DNA of 64,000 bases, from assembly GCF_900142705.1 (NCBI RefSeq), contig NZ_FRBV01000001.1:372001-436000 (forward strand), in the 5' to 3' direction. Below are positions 33,311 through 42,050 of this stretch, one piece after another (position 1 is the first letter of the stretch; each line of letters begins with the position of its first letter). Below the pieces are notes generated by a model. That model was not told the DNA's origin. It was given only the letters and a program-made list of their open reading frames with translations, and did no database searches. Position numbers and translations under genes: made by a program. This DNA comes from Nitrosospira sp. Nsp11 (GTDB lineage Bacteria > Pseudomonadota > Gammaproteobacteria > Burkholderiales > Nitrosomonadaceae).

Positions 33311-33582
33311 CGGTACGCCACTTTAGTGGTTGATTTTTGATAGACAGGAAAATATTCTTGTTCGAGGATATCATTTGAACGATGAGTGCAAGCACCGACC
33401 TGAAAAGGCAGGCAATTTGCGAGCAACAATACCAGATTTTCCGATCGGAAGAAGGTTGGGAGCAAGGCTCAAACAAATTTCATAGATAGAAATAAATCCA
33501 GGCTCTTTTCTGAAAATTGCCTTTCGCCATTGCTTTATGAGTTTGCCTCACTGGTGCTTCATATGCGCGAACCATCGCGCAT

Positions 33583-34620
33583 ATGGGGGAATCTCCGCAC
33601 GCCCTTCTCAGCAGCGATAATCCATTCATGGACATAGGCATGTCTTTTTCAGCTTTTGCGGCACCGTTCGTTGCTTTCATGATCGCGTTCGCGCTGATTT
33701 CCTATTTGATCAAGGGCGGCCTTCTCAAAGTGCTGGACTACCCGAATCCCCGCTCCCTTCACAGCAAGGCTGTTCCACGAACCGGCGGACTGGGCTTGAT
33801 GTCCGGGGCCCTCGTCTCATGGGCGCTTCTCCCCGGCATGCTGCCGTTGTCCATATGGGCAAGCGTTATATTACTGGTAGCAATCTCCTTTGCCGATGAT
33901 GTCTCCGGCCTGCCGGCCTGGGCAAGGTTTCTGATACATGGAGCGGTTGCAGTCTGGTTCTCCGTAGCAATGCTATCCGATACCCATGGCTGGATGGTCA
34001 CGGCGATGGCCGCGGTCGCAATTACCTGGATGCTCAATCTTTATAACTTCATGGACGGCTCAGATGGCTTGGCAGGCGGAATGACGCTGATTGGTTTCAG
34101 TTGCTACGGCGTGACCGCATGGCTAGCCGGGAATGAGCCGTTTGCCATGATCAATTTCTGCATCGCTGCGGCAGCGGCAGCTTTCTTGTTGTTTAATTTT
34201 CATCCCGCACGTATTTTCATGGGAGATGCAGGATCAATTCCGCTAGGATTCCTGGCCGCAATATTGGGTATTATGGGCTGGACAAACGGTAACTGGCCAT
34301 TATGGTTGCCGTTGCTTATATTTTCACCATTTATTGTCGATGCTTCTGTTACTCTCGCGAAACGCGGTCTGCGCGGTGAAAAAATTTGGGAGGCGCATCG
34401 CGAGCATTATTATCAGCACATGGTGCAAAGCGGTTTGGGTCATCGCAATACAGCCCTGCTCGGCTATGTTCTCATGTTAGCCGCGGGCGCCAGCGCAATA
34501 TGGGCGATGAGACAGCAAACTGCCGTTCAGCTCGGGGTCGGCGTCGCATGGGGTGGAATTTATCTCATCATGGTACTGGTATCCGACAACTATTGGAAAC
34601 GCCATCCGGGTCGCTCATAG
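33583..34620 (+). CDS. WecA/WbpL-like undecaprenyl-phosphate sugar-1-phosphate transferase
   Basis: A 345-residue polytopic membrane protein with about ten helices. Motifs of glycosyltransferase family 4: RSLHSKAVPRTGGLG near the N-terminus, FADDVSGLPAWARF, NLYNFMDGSDGLAGGM with the catalytic acidic residues, and ARIFMGDAGSIPLGFL. It transfers a UDP-linked aminosugar phosphate to undecaprenyl phosphate, initiating O-antigen or other polysaccharide. An alternative start is ATG 33628 (MDIGMSFSAF). The next gene, a CapD-type dehydratase, starts one base after the stop, so the two form an operon and may act on the same sugar pathway. Confidence 0.93.
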   Translation: MGESPHALLSSDNPFMDIGMSFSAFAAPFVAFMIAFALISYLIKGGLLKVLDYPNPRSLHSKAVPRTGGLGLMSGALVSWALLPGMLPLSIWASVILLVAISFADDVSGLPAWARFLIHGAVAVWFSVAMLSDTHGWMVTAMAAVAITWMLNLYNFMDGSDGLAGGMTLIGFSCYGVTAWLAGNEPFAMINFCIAAAAAAFLLFNFHPARIFMGDAGSIPLGFLAAILGIMGWTNGNWPLWLPLLIFSPFIVDASVTLAKRGLRGEKIWEAHREHYYQHMVQSGLGHRNTALLGYVLMLAAGASAIWAMRQQTAVQLGVGVAWGGIYLIMVLVSDNYWKRHPGRS

Positions 34621-34621
34621 C

Positions 34622-36580
34622 ATGCCTGTACATAAACTTAATATACGCGCGGGAATTGCCTTCATTCACGATCTTGCCGCAGTAATCGCTGCCTGGTGGT
34701 TCGCTTATTTGTTCCGTTTCAATTTCGAAATACCTCCTTTTTACCTGGCGGCATTGAAAGAAATCCTGCCATTTACGGTTTTGATACACGCGGCAGCGTT
34801 TCTATGGTTCGGCCTGTATCGCGGGCTCTGGCATTACGCCAGCTTGCCCGATTTACGGCGCATCCTCTTCGCTGTATTGGCATCAGCAGCCGCAGTTCCC
34901 CTGGCGTTATACCTGTTGCAAGTACACACCGGCGTACCACGTACCGTGTTGCTGCTGGCCCCTATTCTGCTTCTGGTTATCATGGGAGGAAGCCGCCTCG
35001 CCTATCGGTTATGGAAGGAGCATCGACTTTATGGACGAAAGAAACTGGAAAAAAATCTCGTCCTGGTGCTTGGGGCGGGAGATGCCGCAGTCGGACTGGT
35101 GAAAGAGCTTGCCCGGAGCGTGCAATGGGAAGTAGTGGGATTTCTGGACGATGATCCCGCTAAGCGGGGCTTGATGCTGCACGGCTTCAGGGTCATGGGG
35201 CGAATCAGCGAATTACCGGCCGTCGCAAAAAAGTATCGCGTGGATCATGCCATCATCGCCATGACATCCTCGTCTTCCGATCGCCGTAAAGTATACCGCG
35301 CCCAACCCGACAGGCGCCAACCGGACCGCCTTCTACGCAATCGGCGCCGGGCGATGCAAATGTGTTCGACCGCTGGCGTAAAGGCGCTGATCGTCCCTTC
35401 ATACGACGATTTGATCAGCGGTAAAATCACTGTGTCGCAGATCCGCACTGTCGAGCCGGAAGATTTACTGGGCCGGGACTCGGTGATATTGGATAACGAC
35501 GGATTGCATGGCTTGCTGGCAGGAAAAACTGTTTTGGTTACGGGTGCTGGCGGCTCAATCGGTTCGGAGTTGTGCCGTCAAATTGCGAAGTTCAGGCCGG
35601 GCCGCCTGGTGCTGTTCGAGTTGAACGAATTCGCGCTTTATAGCGTCGAGCAGGAATTCCAGGCCAATTTTCCGCACATCCCCATGGTATTCGCCATAGG
35701 CGATATCAAGGACGCTGCGCGGCTGGCTCAAGTGTTCTTGCAGTACCAGCCGAAGGTTGTATTCCATGCCGCAGCCTATAAGCATGTACCGTTGATGGAG
35801 CATGAAAATGCCTGGCAAGCTGTCATGAATAACGTTTTTGGAACTTATGTGCTGGCACAGGCTGCGATCAAGCAGGGCGTGGAAAAATTCGTATTGATCT
35901 CGACTGATAAAGCGGTGAATCCTACGAATGTCATGGGCGCGAGCAAGCGCCTGGCGGAAATGGTATGTCAGGCTCTGCAGCAATCCATCTCCATTGCTGG
36001 TAACGCCTCTGGAAAAGATGGCTTGACCGACAGGAATCATGTGCCGGGTTTTGTCATGGTACGTTTCGGAAACGTACTGGGTAGCGCGGGCAGTGTCATT
36101 CCAAAATTCCGTGAACAGATCGCAAAGGGTGGGCCGATCACTGTCACCCACTCGGAAATTACCCGCTACTTCATGTCTATAACTGAAGCCACGCAACTGG
36201 TTCTGCAAGCGGGACTAATGGGGAGGGGAAAGGGTGGCGGAGAAATTTTCGTGCTGGATATGGGCGATCCCGTGAAGATAGCCGACCTCGCAAGAGACTT
36301 GATCCGTCTTTCCGGCCTGAGCGAGAGTGATATACAAATTGTATACAACGGGTTACGCCCGGGGGAGAAACTCTACGAAGAGTTGTTGGCAGATGATGAG
36401 AACACTTTGCCGACACCCCATCCCAAATTGCGCATTGCCCAGGCCCGCCAGGTCGAGAAACAGTGGCTGACGGAACTGCTGGCATGGATAAACGAGAATC
36501 CGGCATTAAGCGATGAGGAAGTCAAACAGGACTTGAAAAGATGGGTTCCGGAATACTCAAGCCAGGAATTCATACAATGA
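34622..36580 (+). CDS. CapD/WbpM-type nucleotide-sugar 4,6-dehydratase
   Basis: From ATG 34622 (MPVHKLNIRAG) the protein has 652 residues; the open frame begins upstream but overlaps the previous gene. Four N-terminal membrane helices precede a CoA-binding-like Rossmann domain (LVLGAGDAAVGLVKELARSV). The second domain is an extended SDR with KTVLVTGAGGSIGSELCRQI and the TDKAVNPTNVMGASKRLAEM segment that replaces the classical YxxxK site. FlaA1/WbpM-type enzymes convert UDP-GlcNAc to the 4-keto-6-deoxy sugar. Between the domains there is an Arg-rich stretch (YRAQPDRRQPDRLLRNRRR) longer than I expect in this family. Confidence 0.93.
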   Translation: MPVHKLNIRAGIAFIHDLAAVIAAWWFAYLFRFNFEIPPFYLAALKEILPFTVLIHAAAFLWFGLYRGLWHYASLPDLRRILFAVLASAAAVPLALYLLQVHTGVPRTVLLLAPILLLVIMGGSRLAYRLWKEHRLYGRKKLEKNLVLVLGAGDAAVGLVKELARSVQWEVVGFLDDDPAKRGLMLHGFRVMGRISELPAVAKKYRVDHAIIAMTSSSSDRRKVYRAQPDRRQPDRLLRNRRRAMQMCSTAGVKALIVPSYDDLISGKITVSQIRTVEPEDLLGRDSVILDNDGLHGLLAGKTVLVTGAGGSIGSELCRQIAKFRPGRLVLFELNEFALYSVEQEFQANFPHIPMVFAIGDIKDAARLAQVFLQYQPKVVFHAAAYKHVPLMEHENAWQAVMNNVFGTYVLAQAAIKQGVEKFVLISTDKAVNPTNVMGASKRLAEMVCQALQQSISIAGNASGKDGLTDRNHVPGFVMVRFGNVLGSAGSVIPKFREQIAKGGPITVTHSEITRYFMSITEATQLVLQAGLMGRGKGGGEIFVLDMGDPVKIADLARDLIRLSGLSESDIQIVYNGLRPGEKLYEELLADDENTLPTPHPKLRIAQARQVEKQWLTELLAWINENPALSDEEVKQDLKRWVPEYSSQEFIQ

Positions 36581-36599
36581 TCTCCTGCTTCCCGCGCCA

Positions 36600-38450
36600 T
36601 TACCCAAGGGACGACTCAGAGTTTCTGGCCATCACATCCTTTTGCGCATATAAAGCCCGAGCAAGCTTGGCGTAAGCTCCACCTCTTGCGAGTAATTCCC
36701 GGTGACTGCCGATCTCGACGGCTCCGCCTCTACCCAGCAGGACGACGCGGTCCGCTTTCTCCATGGTGGCTAAACGATCGGCGATAACAAGCGTGGTACG
36801 CTCTTGCACGACGGCATCCAACGCTGCCTGCACATGATGCGCAGATTCGATGTCTATCTTTTCGGTTGCCTCATCCAGGATCAGGATAGGCGAATTTTTA
36901 ATCAGTGCGCGCGCAATGGCAATACGTAGCCGCTGTCCCCCCGTAAGGTTTACGCCGTGTTCCCCTACGAGGGTTTGCAATCCCTGGGGCATCTTCCGGA
37001 TGAACTCCGTTGCGTGCGCGGCTTGTGCTGCAGCAGTGATCGTTGCTTCTGTTGCCCGGCCCAGTGCGCCATAAGCGATATTGGCCGCTATCGTATCGTT
37101 GAAGAGCGTTGTCTTCGATGATACCAACGCAATATTGGCGCGCAGACTGGCCAATTTAAGGCTCCTTAAATCATGGCCATCAAGCAGAATCTTTCCTGAT
37201 GCGGGATTAATGAAACGCGGCACCAGACTCGTGAGCACAGCGGTGCTTCCTGAAAAACCTACTAATGCCACCATTTCACCCGGCTGTATGGTCAGAGTGA
37301 TACCCAACAGCGCCGAACATGCGCCGATACCCTGCTGGCCACCGGGCCCGGGATTCGCTTTGGAGCCGCCTTCAAAGCTCTTTTCCCGATCGTGGTAGAA
37401 ATGGACCTGTTCGAATCGTAATTCGCCGCGCGCACGCTCGACGATAATTGTTCCCGTGTCCGGTTCAGGCTCCTGGTCAAGCAGCGAAAATACGCTCTCG
37501 ACCGCTCCTAGTCCATGCCGCACGACCTCCTTCAGACCGGCAATGCGTTTCACTGGAGAAATCAGCATCAGCATGGCCGCCATGAAAGAAACAAAGCTGC
37601 CTGCAGTAATCTCATCGGCAAACGCTTGCTGAGCTGTTACATAAACAATAACCGCCAGCGCTCCTGCAGCGGCTATTTGTATCAACGGTACACGGAGAGA
37701 GGCCATAGCCATTCGTCTTTTAGCTAAGCGATGCGCTTCCTCCGCCTTTTCCCTCATGCGCTGGTTTTCATACTGCTCACCGCCGTGAAGCTTGACCACC
37801 TGGTAGTTCTCGATGGCATCCTCCAGCACCTGGTTGAGGCTTCCCATTGTTTGTTGGGCTTCCATTGCCATTTTTTGCAGTCGCACCGTGACGAGCCGCG
37901 TGATCAGCAGCATCGCCAAGGCCATCAATAACGCCAGCAAGGCAAGCCGCCAGTCGAGATAAAGCATCCATCCCAGCAATCCCAGAACCACAAGCACATC
38001 CTTGACTGCCACCGTTATGACATCGGTAAAGGTACGGGCGACCTGCTCGGTGTCGGATGTGATTCCGGAAACGAGGTTACCGCTCTCGTGACTGGTGCAA
38101 TAGGGAGCTGGCAAGGTCAACAACTTGGCGAACATCTCCACCTGCAAGTCCAGCACCAGTTTGCTTCCTAGCCAGTTCACCGCATAGGCCCCGATATGGC
38201 CGGCCACCGCCCGAACCGCAAACAGGCTGATGATCCCCAGCAGAACGAGCTGCATCAATTCCAGGTTCTTGCCAGCAATAGCGCCATCCAGCATCGGTTG
38301 CACCAACGCGACCAGCATAGGTACACTTGCCGCCATCGCAATCATGCTTATTACCCCAAGTATGACCGCGTCCCAATAGGGCGCGACATACCTTATCAAG
38401 CGCAGGCATAGTTGACGGCGGGTGGGAATTTGCGTGTTTTGCATGCGCAA
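36600..38450 (-). CDS. MsbA-like ABC half-transporter with degenerate ATPase site
   Basis: A 616-residue type I ABC exporter half. The transmembrane domain (about 1-320, six helices) follows MsbA closely, for example NWLGSKLVLDLQVEMFAKLL and GLGAVESVFSLLDQEPEPDTG. The nucleotide-binding domain is damaged. Walker A reads VGFSGSTAVLTSLVPRF (397-413), one residue shorter than normal and without the GKS/T lysine. The Q-loop reads LVSSKTTLFNDT, with Ser445 for Gln. The D-loop is EKID for SALD, and the H-loop is VIADRLAT with Asp558 for His. The signature NLTGGQRLRIAIARAL and Walker B ILILDEAT remain. An insert of about 20 Gly/Ser residues follows FYHDREKSF. MsbA flips lipid A; this copy probably cannot hydrolyse ATP normally. 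The frame is open throughout. Confidence 0.85.
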   Translation of the reverse strand: MRMQNTQIPTRRQLCLRLIRYVAPYWDAVILGVISMIAMAASVPMLVALVQPMLDGAIAGKNLELMQLVLLGIISLFAVRAVAGHIGAYAVNWLGSKLVLDLQVEMFAKLLTLPAPYCTSHESGNLVSGITSDTEQVARTFTDVITVAVKDVLVVLGLLGWMLYLDWRLALLALLMALAMLLITRLVTVRLQKMAMEAQQTMGSLNQVLEDAIENYQVVKLHGGEQYENQRMREKAEEAHRLAKRRMAMASLRVPLIQIAAAGALAVIVYVTAQQAFADEITAGSFVSFMAAMLMLISPVKRIAGLKEVVRHGLGAVESVFSLLDQEPEPDTGTIIVERARGELRFEQVHFYHDREKSFEGGSKANPGPGGQQGIGACSALLGITLTIQPGEMVALVGFSGSTAVLTSLVPRFINPASGKILLDGHDLRSLKLASLRANIALVSSKTTLFNDTIAANIAYGALGRATEATITAAAQAAHATEFIRKMPQGLQTLVGEHGVNLTGGQRLRIAIARALIKNSPILILDEATEKIDIESAHHVQAALDAVVQERTTLVIADRLATMEKADRVVLLGRGGAVEIGSHRELLARGGAYAKLARALYAQKDVMARNSESSLG

Positions 38451-38556
38451 GCAGAATCGGGAGAAGATGCACTACCAGGAGTTCTGGCAAAGCCGTATTA
38501 TGTCATCTGCTTCCATGCGCGATAAGGTGCTTGCGCGGAACATCACTACAATGGTC

Positions 38557-40623
38557 TCAGTCAAACTGATATTTTACGGTGAACCAGACATTACGCTCGC
38601 GAGCGGGTAGCGCATTGAAGCTCGTGCCTGGTGCGTTGCGAATCGCATATGAAAAATATTTTTCGTCGAATAAATTGTTTACTGCCATGCTCAGCAACAG
38701 CTTTCTTAGCTGGTGAGTAAACTTGAGATCCACGGTAACGTAATCCGGCATGCGACGCGTGGCTGTATTGGCCTGATCGTTATCGAATACCTGTTCCCCA
38801 ACATAATTCATCGTCGCAGCGAAACGCGTTGTCGGTGCAAGCCGAATGGTACCGCCAGCTGAAACCTTATGGCGCGGCACCAGCGGAATGATGTTTCCTG
38901 AAACATCGACGCCGCCGAAATTCCCCTGACGAAAACGTGCATCACTGTAAGTGTAGCTGCCGGATACATCGATTGCGCTGTTAACAGCCCAGGACGCCTC
39001 CAGTTCGAGACCTTGCCGCCGGGTAGGGGGGAGGTTCGTATTAGCAAAAAACCGAAACGGGTCTATGTTGATGAAGTTGATCTCATTGTTGAGGTTGATC
39101 CGGTAAAGTGAGGTACGGGCACGTACTGGTCCTTGCTGATAATCCAGCCCGATTTCTCCGGTATGAGCGGTTTGAGGCTCAAGTATCTTGATTATGGAAT
39201 CGAATGCCGGCCCACCGAACTGATTGAAGTTTTCATCTACCGTGGGTATACGGAAACTGCGGCCAAACTTACCGTAGAACGAAAATGCAGATCCCAGTGG
39301 CTGACGCACGCCGACGTCATAGGCATGGACGGTGCGGCTCTGCTGACCACGGGCATGCGCTGAGGGATTGAAACGATCATTGGCCTTATTGTCCACCCAT
39401 TGCAGCCGCCCTCCCAGCGTAATGGTCGTACCTTTGGGTAGAGTAGAGGTGTGTTGCAGGTAAACTGCGCGATTCTGCTGAGTCGCCACGACATCGGTCT
39501 GTAGTGTGGTGGCGGATGCTGAGCCCGGCACGGTTTCCGATCCGGTAAGGCGTTCGGCACGATAGTCCCACCATTCCAGATTCGCGCCCAGTATCAGTTC
39601 GTGATCCATTCCCAAAGCCTGAAACGGCAGTTTCGCCCTCGGATTGAACAGCCACACGTCGGATTGTGAATTGACGAACGTTTTGGAGTTGAAGCCATCG
39701 ATACTGTAATCATCAAACAATGCCGTGCGACGGACATCGCGAAAGGAAAGATCCGCGGCAAACTCGCCAAATCCAGTAGTGCGTTCTCCCCGGAGCGTCA
39801 CGTATGCGCCCTCGCGCGTGCTGAAATCGCGCGGCGTCGCGGTCCCTTTCCGGTCTGTTCGCAACTGCGATTCGGTGCGAGGCCCCGGTAATTCCAATCT
39901 TTGGTCATCCAGGCCGAACTTCAACAATGCCCGCCCACCGGTAAACTTATAGCGTAGATCTCCTTGCAGGTTCAGTTGACGCAATGCGTTGTTGACGCGA
40001 TAGTTATCCGTTTGCAGCGCGTTACCGGTGAGCGCCAACCCAAGGTTCTTGCCTGCAGCGTTTAGCGTCCCATTGAATTCCGTTGCACTATAGCTGCCAA
40101 TTGAAACGCCTCCGGTACCCGACACACGACCAGGCGCGGCAGCGCGTGTGACGATATTGATTACGCCACCCGTGGCGCCAGCCCCATAGGTCACGGCGCC
40201 GCTGCTTCGGAGCACTTCGATGCGCTCAATTGAATCAAGCGGAACGGTCGACCAGCGGACACCCACCAGTTCGTTTTCATTCATCCGCTGGCCATCGAGC
40301 AAAACCAGCGTGTTCTGATTACCCGTAATGCCGAATCCGCGCATGTCGATCTGGGGGTCCGGGCTGCCATCGACATTACGGGTATGGATGCCGGCCAGTT
40401 GTTGCAGCAACTCCGGCAAAGTCGAAGCAGCACTATTTTTGATCTGCTCGGCGTGGATCACAGAAACGCCTATCGGCAACTTCTCGACACGCTGATTAAA
40501 GCGGGTGGCGGTAACGACGATCTCTTCAAGCGGGAGTTTCGCCGGATCGCTGGATTCAGCGATCGCCATTGAAGACGCAGACATGACAAAAAATGGAAAA
40601 AGTAGTTTGTGGAATAGACCCAT
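38557..40623 (-). CDS. btuB: BtuB-like TonB-dependent receptor under cobalamin control
   Basis: From ATG 40623 the protein has 688 residues, with signal peptide (MGLFHKLLFPFFVMSASSMA) and TonB box LEEIVVTATRF. The plug contains STLPELLQQLAGIHTRN, QIDMRGFGITGNQNTLVLLD and GAVTYGAGATGGVINIVTRA. The barrel ends NVWFTVKYQFD. The open frame extends to 40728, but that extension lies in the leader RNA. A cobalamin riboswitch upstream on the same strand strongly suggests the ligand is vitamin B12 or another corrinoid; the protein alone would only justify TonB receptor. No btuFCD genes adjoin it. No clear Shine-Dalgarno precedes the ATG; instead CTCCTCC occurs about 16 bases upstream. Confidence 0.88.
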   Translation of the reverse strand: MGLFHKLLFPFFVMSASSMAIAESSDPAKLPLEEIVVTATRFNQRVEKLPIGVSVIHAEQIKNSAASTLPELLQQLAGIHTRNVDGSPDPQIDMRGFGITGNQNTLVLLDGQRMNENELVGVRWSTVPLDSIERIEVLRSSGAVTYGAGATGGVINIVTRAAAPGRVSGTGGVSIGSYSATEFNGTLNAAGKNLGLALTGNALQTDNYRVNNALRQLNLQGDLRYKFTGGRALLKFGLDDQRLELPGPRTESQLRTDRKGTATPRDFSTREGAYVTLRGERTTGFGEFAADLSFRDVRRTALFDDYSIDGFNSKTFVNSQSDVWLFNPRAKLPFQALGMDHELILGANLEWWDYRAERLTGSETVPGSASATTLQTDVVATQQNRAVYLQHTSTLPKGTTITLGGRLQWVDNKANDRFNPSAHARGQQSRTVHAYDVGVRQPLGSAFSFYGKFGRSFRIPTVDENFNQFGGPAFDSIIKILEPQTAHTGEIGLDYQQGPVRARTSLYRINLNNEINFINIDPFRFFANTNLPPTRRQGLELEASWAVNSAIDVSGSYTYSDARFRQGNFGGVDVSGNIIPLVPRHKVSAGGTIRLAPTTRFAATMNYVGEQVFDNDQANTATRRMPDYVTVDLKFTHQLRKLLLSMAVNNLFDEKYFSYAIRNAPGTSFNALPARERNVWFTVKYQFD

Positions 40624-40751
40624 GGTATCAGCTTGTAATTGGAGGAGTCGTATCCACCATGTATCGAGAACAAGGAAATACCGCAGAGGCTTTTGAGCGA
40701 ACAGATATCGATCAGGATACCGCCCCACGCGATATTTCCATTTGCGTTCAA

Positions 40752-41078
40752 GGCCGGTATCCGGGCTCGCAGGATTTGACGTATCACCTTCCCATGAATT
40801 GGAGCATTCACAGTGGCATCAGAGTTCTCTGAAAAAGTCTCCACGTCTGGCAGTTGGGTTGGCAACGTAATTGCCAACCCAGCGTTTTACGGAATACTTC
40901 CTGTTCAGAATTCCTTATTCGATACGCCCACACCTGCTTACCGTTGCGGGGGCAGCCCAGGCATTCAAGAAACCGCTGAATAAATCCTGTCGCAGGATTT
41001 ATATTCAGAGGTTGCTTAACCTGGTTCCCGTTTAACTCGACCGCGCAAAGCGGCCAGAGCACCTCAAACGTGGCCGGC
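40752..41078 (-). promoter_or_regulatory. Cobalamin riboswitch
   Basis: On the minus strand the conserved blocks of the cobalamin aptamer occur in order: GAGGTGCTC (near 41060), AAACGGGAACCAGGTTAAGC (41022-41033 region), GGCTGCCCCCGCAACGGTAAGC (near 40940-40957), GATGCCACTGTG (near 40810-40820), GGGAAGGTG (near 40785-40793) and GAGCCCGGATACCGGCC (40752-40768). It lies in the leader of the BtuB-like gene, about 130 bases before its start codon. At about 327 nt it is longer than usual because of two extra perfect hairpins, at 40981-41001 and 40856-40880. It should switch the receptor gene off when B12 is plentiful. Confidence 0.93.
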
Positions 41079-41086
41079 ATTCTACC

Positions 41087-41121
41087 AGAACCATCAGTTT
41101 GGGGCGTAAACTGATGGTTCT
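41087..41121. repeat. Perfect inverted repeat upstream of the riboswitch
   Basis: AGAACCATCAGTTT, a 7-base spacer, then AAACTGATGGTTCT: 14-bp perfect arms. It lies between the riboswitch and the zapB promoter region, where the two transcripts diverge. There is no T-tract on either side, so it is a poor intrinsic terminator. It could be a protein binding site or an RNA hairpin at the 5' end of the riboswitch transcript. Confidence 0.8.
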
Positions 41122-41216
41122 GCTTTCACTATCAAATTTATCGCTGCGAACTGGCCGATGGATCATGACTGACTGCTGTGGATTGCTTGAAACTACATTT
41201 AGAAAATCACGTTAGC

Positions 41217-41248
41217 AGTTGACTCAACAGGGAGTTGACTCAACAGGG
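41217..41248. repeat. 16-bp direct tandem duplication before zapB
   Basis: AGTTGACTCAACAGGG occurs twice back-to-back, immediately 5' of the zapB coding region (22 bases before ATG 41271). The unit contains the small palindrome GTTGACTCAAC. It is a recent-looking local duplication in the leader; a regulatory effect is possible but not shown. Confidence 0.85.
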
Positions 41249-41270
41249 ATTTCCAAACTATAGTGACTTG

Positions 41271-41471
41271 ATGGAATCGGAACTGAAATCCCTCGAAGAG
41301 AAAATTGATCAATTCGTGCATTTATGTCATCAATTGCGGTTGGAAAATATCCAACTCCGCCAGGACCTGGCTGGCACCATCAGTGAAAATAAGCGTTTGG
41401 CCGAAAAAATAGGTGTCGCAACCACTCGTCTCGAGGCTATCCTGATGCAGATTCCGGAAAGCGAAGAATGA
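41271..41471 (+). CDS. zapB: ZapB-like small coiled-coil cell division protein
   Basis: From ATG 41271 the protein has 66 residues and is nearly all coiled coil (MESELKSLEEKIDQFVHLCH, then LRLENIQLRQDLAGTISENK). It belongs to the small coiled-coil family always found directly upstream of zapA in betaproteobacteria (TIGR02449 type). ZapB-like proteins join ZapA to stabilise the Z ring. A TTG at 41235 would add 12 residues inside the duplicated leader and is less likely. The stop overlaps the zapA start (ATGA). Confidence 0.82.
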   Translation: MESELKSLEEKIDQFVHLCHQLRLENIQLRQDLAGTISENKRLAEKIGVATTRLEAILMQIPESEE

Positions 41472-41776
41472 AGACCGGCAAAGCTTTGGATGTAACCATC
41501 ATGGGGCGGGAATTCCGCGTTACCTGCCCCGACGAAGAGCGCGAGGAACTACTCCAAGCGGTGGCCTATCTCGACAAAAAGATGCGTGAAATCAGGGATA
41601 GCGGCAAAGTGGTCGGGTCAGAGCGCGTCGCTATCATGGCGGCCCTGAACATTACTCATGAATTGCTCACGACGAGAAACAGAGGAGGCTTTGACATGGA
41701 AGAATTTAAGCGTAGAATCGATCACATGCAGGCAGCGCTTGATGCGGTGATGCCGGAACAGGACAAGTTGTTTTAA
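41468..41776 (+). CDS. zapA: Cell division protein ZapA
   Basis: A 102-residue ZapA: N-terminal strand domain (ALDVTIMGREFRVTCPDEER) followed by LLQAVAYLDKKMREIRDSG and ERVAIMAALNITHELLTTRN, ending in a C-terminal coiled coil (FKRRIDHMQAALDAVM). ZapA bundles FtsZ filaments. Translation is coupled to zapB. As in many proteobacteria it is followed by the 6S RNA gene. Confidence 0.95.
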   Translation: MKTGKALDVTIMGREFRVTCPDEEREELLQAVAYLDKKMREIRDSGKVVGSERVAIMAALNITHELLTTRNRGGFDMEEFKRRIDHMQAALDAVMPEQDKLF

Positions 41777-41863
41777 CCCGGATTACAAATTCAAGCCAGC
41801 CCGAACAAATTCTTCATTTCGGCCGGCTGAGTCAGATATTAAATGCAGGCAGTAATGGATAAA

Positions 41864-42050
41864 AGTTGTTCCCTGCGGTGTTTGTTTAGCCCTATATTCT
41901 TTGAACCAACTTTTTAAGAACTGGTTGCAAACCATCGTGATGCTGTTGTGCGAGTCCTCTAAGGAAGCGCCTGATGCATCCGGCTAGTGACCGCCTTGGA
42001 CCCTAAGGTTCAAGATAAATGGGTTGACGGCATCCGCGGGGACCTTATCA
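41864..42050 (+). ncRNA. ssrS: 6S RNA
   Basis: About 185 nt directly downstream of zapA, the conserved location of ssrS. The 5' arm begins AGTTGTTCCCTGCGGTGTTT and the 3' arm ends GACGGCATCCGCGGGGACCTT; the two ends pair into the closing stem. Between them TGTGCGAGTCCTCTAAGGAAGCGCCTGATGCATCC and GTGACCGCCTTGGACCCTAAGGTTCAAG-like segments (partly quoted here by position 41950-42010) form the central bubble and terminal arm. 6S RNA binds sigma-70 RNA polymerase in stationary phase. Exact ends are approximate. The 5-formyl-THF cyclo-ligase gene that often follows is absent here. Confidence 0.88.
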
